Assembly: GCA_019454045.1 (NCBI GenBank) | Contig: SKCR01037601.1 | Span: 1-64,000 of the forward strand | Length of the DNA stretch: 64,000 nt | Reading direction: 5' to 3' | DNA from: Zanthoxylum bungeanum | Lineage: Eukaryota; Streptophyta; Magnoliopsida; Sapindales; Rutaceae | In this document: piece by piece, positions 57,774-64,000 of the stretch | Layout: every line of letters begins with the position of its first letter | Position numbering within the stretch: the first letter of the stretch is position 1 | Translations under genes and position numbers: made by a program | The notes under the pieces: model-generated | The model's input: only the letters and a program-made list of their open reading frames with translations | What the model was told of the DNA's origin: nothing | Databases searched by the model: none

Positions 57774-60001
57774 TGTAGGGAACGTCTTCCCTCGCGCAGC
57801 GGAAGCGGTAAGGATCATGGACCGAACTTGAAAAATTTTTCTGCTCTCCCTTTGCTTTGGCCGAACCACACCAGTGAGTTCACTGATGTTTTGCTTCTGT
57901 TTTGGACAATATTTGAGACCCGGAATACCCCCGAATCAGTCCCCAAACAGCCACTTGAACTGCAGTGAATTAGTGGACTGTTTTGGACACGTTACACGCG
58001 CGAACTGCACCCAATTTGAAGCAGTATTTTTGTGAACTGCAGTGATGGTTCAGGTATGATTTTTCTCTAAAAACCAATCCTAACACAGCCCTAAAAATCC
58101 CTAAAAGTGTTTCCCAAAAACCTGAGTTAAAACCAAACAAAACCGATCCCCAATGAGAGGGAAGTGGTGCGACAGTGGGCAGTAATTTTGCCCGCTGCCG
58201 TGAGATGTAGATGAAGGGGAAGAGTGATTTTCAACTTCACAAGGTCTTCCGAGCTATGTCTCGTTACCAACGGAGGGTAGTGTGAGCTACACTCACAGAT
58301 TAATCTCTAAACGGTTTAGAGATTAAGATCACACATCGAAATAATTTCAGGTTCTTCAATTCTCTTTCTCAACTTTTGAGAGCTTGAAGAATAGATGGAT
58401 GCTAGGGTTTCTAATTCTTAGATCTAAAAAATTAAATCATAATTTTTCTTTTATACTTGTGGATAATTTGTTTCATAAAACAAATCAACTACTAGTCTCC
58501 CATCTATATCAAGTTCGGCCAAGGGGTAGGATTTCTAGTTTGATTTTGCTTCCAAAATAAACAAATCCTAATCCTTATTCCCTTAGGAAATTTCGGCCAA
58601 GGCCTATTATTTTGGCTTGATTTTGTTTCCAAAATAAACAAATCTCATTCCTTATCAATGGGGAATTTTCGGCCATGGTGGGTTTTAAGTTTGACTTTGT
58701 TTCTCAAACAAATCCTATTCCTTATCCAATAAGGAATCCTACCATGGTGATGATTTTTGTTTCCAAAATAATTCTTAGCCTTATTAAATTATATCATATA
58801 TAATTTAATGTTCTAATATAATAATTATCATATAATTATTAATACCTTATATTAAATTTTAATATAAAGTCTCAAGTGTGATGTATTTAATATTATTAAT
58901 CATATTAATAATATTTATTCTTTGTGAGTATATAATTGGACCGTCCAATTATATTAGCTCCGCTAAAGTATATCGAGCTAGCACGGGGACCAAGTGGACC
59001 TACGGTTCCGAGCTCTAATAATCTCGAAATACTAATTAAGCTATTAATTAAATATTCCGAATTATTAACTTCGAATTATTCCACTAAAAATCCGAAGTTG
59101 CACTCTAATTGCCGTAGATGAAATATTAAGCTGAACCAAGTCAGTGTCCACCGATATAGTCATTGCATACGAATTGATCATTCACGAATATCTCGTAATT
59201 AGAGCCGGGTCATAATGTCTGTTATACCCCTCTAATTATTTTTACCTTAAGTACCATTAATTCTCTAATGAACGATTTATTCATAACTGTTATGAATATT
59301 AATCTTTCTATTCGTAATAGAAAGACTTGAGTGCTTAAATCGTTCAAGTACCGAATCAACCCTTAAGAGAGATACTCATATACTTCTCGTAAGAATGAGT
59401 GAATTCTATGTCTATGTAAAACGTTCCCAGCTACATAACAGACTATGCCCTCAAAGTACGTAGTTATTGGTTGGGATTGCTACACCAACCTCACATTTGT
59501 AAATCAAAGGATATATCCCGCCATGCAGGAGTTCGTAGTACACTCAGGATTCAGATCAATCCATATATGACCATCAAGTAGATTGAAATGACTTTCTTTG
59601 ATTAACAGATATTATAAGAATGTCAATTCTATCTAGGTCCAGTCCTATATGATCACATCATATAAGGTGCCTCCATTCTCATGTCTCTACATGGACGATC
59701 TGGATTAAGATCGCCATCTAAATATAGAATGGACCGCAGCTATAGATAAACCATAAACAAAGTACTCGGTTTGTTTGCTCTCTATGGACTATTTAAGATT
59801 ACTAACTTCAGATTTAAATCCTCTGGTGCATGACACTCATACACCAAGTCTGAAGGTACATAAGTAATCTACGGTATTTATGAAGATATATAATATGCGA
59901 AAATTAAACAAACAATTTGATAAATGAATAATGCATCATTTTATTTCTTAACACAAGAAACTGTTTACTTCACATGTAGCTCTAGGGCATACATACCAAC
60001 A
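57774..60001 (-). repeat. 3' LTR of copia element H
   Basis: Minus strand TGTTGGTATGTATGCCCTAG (60001) to GACGTTCCCTACA (57774), 2228 bp. The 3' end shares GCGCAGCGGAAGCGG with the solo LTR at 38284-40689, which points to related families. Confidence 0.88.
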
Positions 60002-60012
60002 ATCTCCCACTT
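60002..60012 (-). other. Polypurine tract of copia element H
   Basis: AAGTGGGAGAT on the minus strand, directly before the 3' LTR. Confidence 0.9.
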
Positions 60013-60015
60013 GCA

Positions 60016-63000
60016 CTAGAGCAAATGAGACATGTCACGTAAACCCAGACCATCTAGGTGACCCTCAAACACTTTAGCCGGTAAGGTCTTTGTAAACGGA
60101 TCTGTAAGGTTCTCTGCGGATGCAATCTTTGTGACGCTAACGTCCCCTCTCTGCACTATCTCCATGATGAGATGATATTTCCTCTCTATATGATTTCCCC
60201 TCTTATGGCTTCTTGGTTCTTTGGAGTTTGCCACCGTTCCACTATTATCGCAATAGAGGGCGAGTGGTTTATCTATATCTGGAACAACTTCCAGATCTCC
60301 CAAGAATTTACGGAGCCAGACTGCTTCTTTAGCTGATTCACAAGCAGCTACATATTCAGCCTCCATGGTGGAGTCGGCAATGCAAGATTGCTTTATGCTC
60401 CGCCAAACAATAGCCCCACCACCTAGGGTGAACACTGATCCAGATGTTGATTTCCTGGAATCGACATCTGTCTGAAAATCAGAGTCTATATATCCTCTTA
60501 GGATCATATCCTCACCAGAATATACTAGCATATAATCTCTCGTTCTCTTAAGATATTTGAGAATGTGTTTCACAGCCACCCAGTGATCCAATCCCAGGTT
60601 TGACTGAAACCTACTGACTACTCCCACTGCAAAATAGATTTCCGGTCTTGTGCATAACATGGCATACATGAGACTACCAAGTGCTGAGGCATATGGGATA
60701 TGTCTCATTTCCTCAATGCCCTGAGGTGTCTTAGGAGACTGTTCCTTCGACAAATGAATTCCATGCCGATAAGGCAGATTGCCTTTCTTGGAATTCTGCA
60801 TCCCGAATCACACAAGGATCTTGTCGATGTAGGATGCCTGAGACATAGCTAACAGTTGTTTCTTGCGATCTCGAAGTATCTGGATCCCAAGAACATAACT
60901 CGCCTCTCCCAAATCTTTCATTTGGAATTGCTCAGCTAGCCAGGTTTTTACGTCTGCTCAAAATTATAGGACTTGATCGTTGTATCAAATATTATATTCC
61001 AAGATCGAGATGCCTGCTTGAGTCCATAAATGGACCTTTGCAGTTTGCAAACTTTTTTCTCTTGACCTTGGGCAATGAACCCTTCTGGTTGTATCATATA
61101 GATACTTTCATCAAGATTGCCATTCAAGAATGCAGTCTTGACGTCCATTTGCCAAATTTCATAGTCATAATATGCGGCTATGGATAGAAGAGTGCGGATG
61201 GATTTTAGCATAGCTACTGGCGTGAAAGTTTCCTCATAGTCAACTCCATCTTTCTGGGTATAACCCTTGGCCACTAGTCTAGCTTTGAAGGTCTGTACCT
61301 TCCCATCCGATCCCCTCTTCCTCTTGTAGATCCACTTACAACCTATGGGTTTCACCCCATCAGGTTGGTCTACAAGTTCCCAGACTAAGTTGGAGTACAT
61401 GGACTCCATCTCTAGGTTCATGGCATTGAGCCATTCTTCTTTGTCAGAATCATCCATTGCACTACTGTAGGTTAATGGATCATCTATGCCATCGCTGGAG
61501 GCGACAACTTGTGCCTCTCCAACCCCTAGGTAGCGATCAGGTTGTCGTACAACCCTCCCACTGCGTCTAGGTGGTAGATCATTCTGACTGGGAAGTATCT
61601 GACTATCAGATGTCGAAGGTGCTATGTATTTGTCAACTTTTGTTGACGATGGCGCGCTGGTCGAACCAGTAAGTAACTCCTCGAGTAACATTTTACTACG
61701 AGGTTTGAACTCCCTCATATAGTCCTCTTCTAGAAACGTAGCATTTGTCGATACAAATACTTTGTTATCATCAGGACTATAGAAGAATCCACCCCTAGTT
61801 TCTTTCGGGTAGCCTACAAATAGGCACACCTGAGAACGTGGTTCCAGTTTCGTAGTCTTATTCTTCAGCACATGTGCTGGACACCCCCATATACGGAAAT
61901 GTCGTAAACTAGCTTTACGACCATTCCATAACTCTAAGGGAACCTTAAGAACAGACTTTGATGCAACTACATTAAGGATATACATTGCGGTTTGCAGTGC
62001 ATATCCCCAGAATGAACTAGGTAGTGAGCTATGATTAAACATAGATCTCATCATGTCTAGTAGGGTTCGATTTCTCCTTTCTGCAACACCATTTTATTGT
62101 GGTGTTCCAGGTGCTGTGAGCTGGGATAATATCCCATGCTCAACTAAGAATTCCTCGAAGTCTCTGTCGAGGTATTCCCATCCACGATCCGATCGTAGAG
62201 TTTTGATTGTCTTACCTAATTGGTTCTCTCAACCTCAGCACGATACTCTTTGAACTTTTCAAAGGTATCTGATTTGTGATGCATTAGGTAGACATACCCA
62301 TATCTTGAATGATCGTCAATGAATGTGACGAAGTATTCATAACCACCTCGATCTTTTACATTCATTGGTCCGCAGACGTCCGAATGTATTAGCTCTAGTG
62401 GTTGACTGGTTCTTATACCTTTTCCAGAAAAAAAGGTCTCTTGGTCATTTTTCCTTCTAAACAGGATTCACAAACTGGTAAAGTCCCGAGTTTTAACTGG
62501 TTTAAGGCTCCGTCCTTTATCAATCTATTTATCCGGTCAAGGTTGATGTGACCAAGTCTAAGATGCCATAGATATGTGTCACAGAGAGAAATCTTTTGCC
62601 ATTTCGTTTTTGGTTTTTCAACCTTAAACATTTCAGTGTTGAGCAGTGACTTATGCGTTAACGGTCTTAACACATATAAGTTATTTTCTGAGTTTCCTGT
62701 GCATATAGTTAATCCATTTCTACCAATAATAACCGAATTACTATTAAAAGAAATTGAATAACCATCATCCATAAGTCTAGAAACATAAATCAGATTCTTG
62801 CGGAAGCCAAGAATGAATAACACATTGTTCAAACTTAAATAACTATTATTAATAAAATTTAAACTGGAAACTCCCACTGCTCTTGCTGAAACGGCATCCC
62901 ATGTCCCGACCCTCATGGTGTAATCACCTTCAGCAAGGTCCCTCCATGAATCAAGTAGCTGTAAAAAAGAACAAACATGGTTAGTGGCCCCGGAATCAAT

Positions 63001-63807
63001 AATCCAAGCGGATTTATCATCCTCCACTAATAGAGATTCAATAATGAGTAAATCATATTTACCTGTTTCCTTTTTCTCCTTCAACTCTGCAAGGTATTTA
63101 TGACAGTTCCTTTTCCAATGCCCATTCTTGTCGCAATGGAAACATTTTCCTTTGGGCTTGGTATCCTTGGAGCCTTTCTTGTTCTTCTTTTTCATGGGCT
63201 TACCCTTAGCCTTTCCAGTGCCTTTCTTCTTCTTCTTTGCAGATTTAGAAGATTCAGCAACATTTGCCTCTGTACCGGACTTACGAGGATCCACAAGCAT
63301 GGACTCGTAATGGGTGAGCTCATTAAGCAGTTGGGTCAAAGTAAAAGACAACTTGTTCATAACATAGTTGCTTTTAAACTGCAAGAAACTCTTCGGAAGA
63401 GTTTCCATAATCATGGTCACCTGGCTACGCTCGTCAATACGAGCTCTATGGGTTTCAGTAATATTAAGATAAGTCATCATCCTTAAGACATACTCTCGGA
63501 TTGATGTCCCATCCTTCATCCTAGCAGTCATCGCTGAGACCATGGCCTCATGGCGTTGACGCTCTGAAGGCTGCCCAAACATGCCCTGCAATGACTCTAT
63601 CATCTGTGATGCTAGAACCATAGGTTCATGCTTTGCAGCAAGAACCTCGGACATCCCTGCTAGCAAGTAGCAGCGGGCTTTCTCATTTGCTGCGACCCAT
63701 TTCTGGTAGGTATCGCGTACAGCTTGGCCAGCATTTCTGGCCGGCTCGGGGGGACGTTCCTCTGTCAGGACAAACTTAAGGTCTTCACGGAGCAGGATAG
63801 CGTTCAT
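60016..63807 (-). pseudogene. gag-pol polyprotein of copia element H, RT active site deleted
   Basis: Minus strand from MNAILLREDLKFVL (63807): Gag with zinc knuckle CFHCDKNGHWKRNC (intact CX2CX4HX4C), protease (AWIIDSGATNHVC), integrase zinc site (HLRLGHIN..CESC), then a frame change near 62413-62430 at an A-run, integrase core (about 62400-62055, stop before NGVAERRN), RT ([30 protein letters not shown]) and RNase H (DNSGTVANSKEP, ENLTDPFTKTLP). Near 60945-60958 YNFEQ joins directly to the KTWLAEQF segment, so roughly 45 codons including YVDD are absent. A TGA precedes MQNSKKGN at 60801. Gag-protease (464 codons) is open, so capsid protein could in principle be made, but not active RT. Tork/Ikeros-like. 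Confidence 0.9.
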
Positions 63808-64000
63808 GTTACTTTTTCACTTAACATAGTTTTCTCCTGTCAATTTATCATTTGAGAGTATGGAAATATTGGAGAAACCATGGCTGAAAATAAAATAAAA
63901 CATGCATTTAACATTCATTCATCGCATATTAAAATCATCAAAGAATTTTGGCATAAAATTAAACATGATGCATGAACCATGAATAATGAAAGAAGAAACC
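63808..64000 (-). other. Leader of copia element H
   Basis: A+T-rich non-coding sequence upstream of the gag start on the minus strand. The primer binding site and 5' LTR are expected beyond 64000. Confidence 0.6.

Larger units (their letters stand above)
57774..64000 (-). mobile_element. Copia element H, partial (5' LTR outside the window)
   Basis: Minus-strand Ty1/copia element inserted in the 3' LTR of gypsy element F. It comprises 3' LTR 57774-60001, polypurine tract, gag-pol 60016-63807 and the beginning of the leader (63808-64000). The five bases before it (gtcac, 57769-57773) should recur beyond its 5' LTR. Coding decay is moderate, but the RT active site is deleted. Confidence 0.9.

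Overview
This window is nuclear DNA of a flowering plant, most likely a eudicot. It is A+T-rich, dominated by Ty1/copia and Ty3/gypsy LTR retrotransposons inserted into one another, and holds one recognisable intact host gene with a spliced plant structure. All assignments come from reading the sequence (LTR ends TG...CA, target-site duplications or TSDs, primer binding sites, polypurine tracts, protein motifs). No database search was possible, so lineage names are approximate.

Layout. 1-2460: a copia LTR end abuts an intronless, frame-broken copy of methionine aminopeptidase 1 (MAP1A type), followed by a truncated Tat/Ogre-like gypsy LTR. 2461-9168: 5' part of a minus-strand copia element (E2), split by a gypsy solo LTR (3620-6380, TSD cccat). 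9169-17786: minus-strand copia element E1 with degraded gag-pol; E2 inserted into its 3' LTR. 17787-23560: mostly non-coding, including a gypsy solo LTR (18802-21004, TSD tcaac) dense in ACGT boxes. 23565-24524: a LATERAL ORGAN BOUNDARIES DOMAIN (LBD) gene, two exons, 203 aa, intact. 25642-30459: a young copia element (D) whose 381-bp LTRs differ at only two sites by eye; its polyprotein has two stop codons. 31290-52494: a nest of elements. Copia C (minus, TSD caaga) carries copia B (33138-45278, plus, TSD gatct/aatct), and B carries a solo LTR (38284-40689, TSD tacct). 52500-57773: remains of other LTR sequence with an array of 31-nt hairpin repeats, then a gag-only Tat-like gypsy derivative (F) with a 29-bp tandem repeat. 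57774-64000: 3' LTR and gag-pol of another copia element (H, minus), whose 5' LTR lies outside the window.

Only the LBD gene is likely to act in the plant. The copia elements would supply Gag, protease, integrase, reverse transcriptase and RNase H in a cytoplasmic particle, but every gag-pol here has stops, frameshifts or lost catalytic residues, so none looks autonomous. Element D is closest.

The observations most worth following are: (i) four 31-nt hairpins with an almost invariant 17-nt loop and stems that vary but stay paired (53528-53810); (ii) an 18-nt motif repeated three times in the leaders of copia elements E1, B and C, with a reduced set in E2; (iii) element B, which seems to have been coding-dead before it inserted into C; (iv) the MAP1A retrocopy wedged between two LTRs; (v) the ACGT-box cluster in the gypsy solo LTR upstream of the LBD gene.
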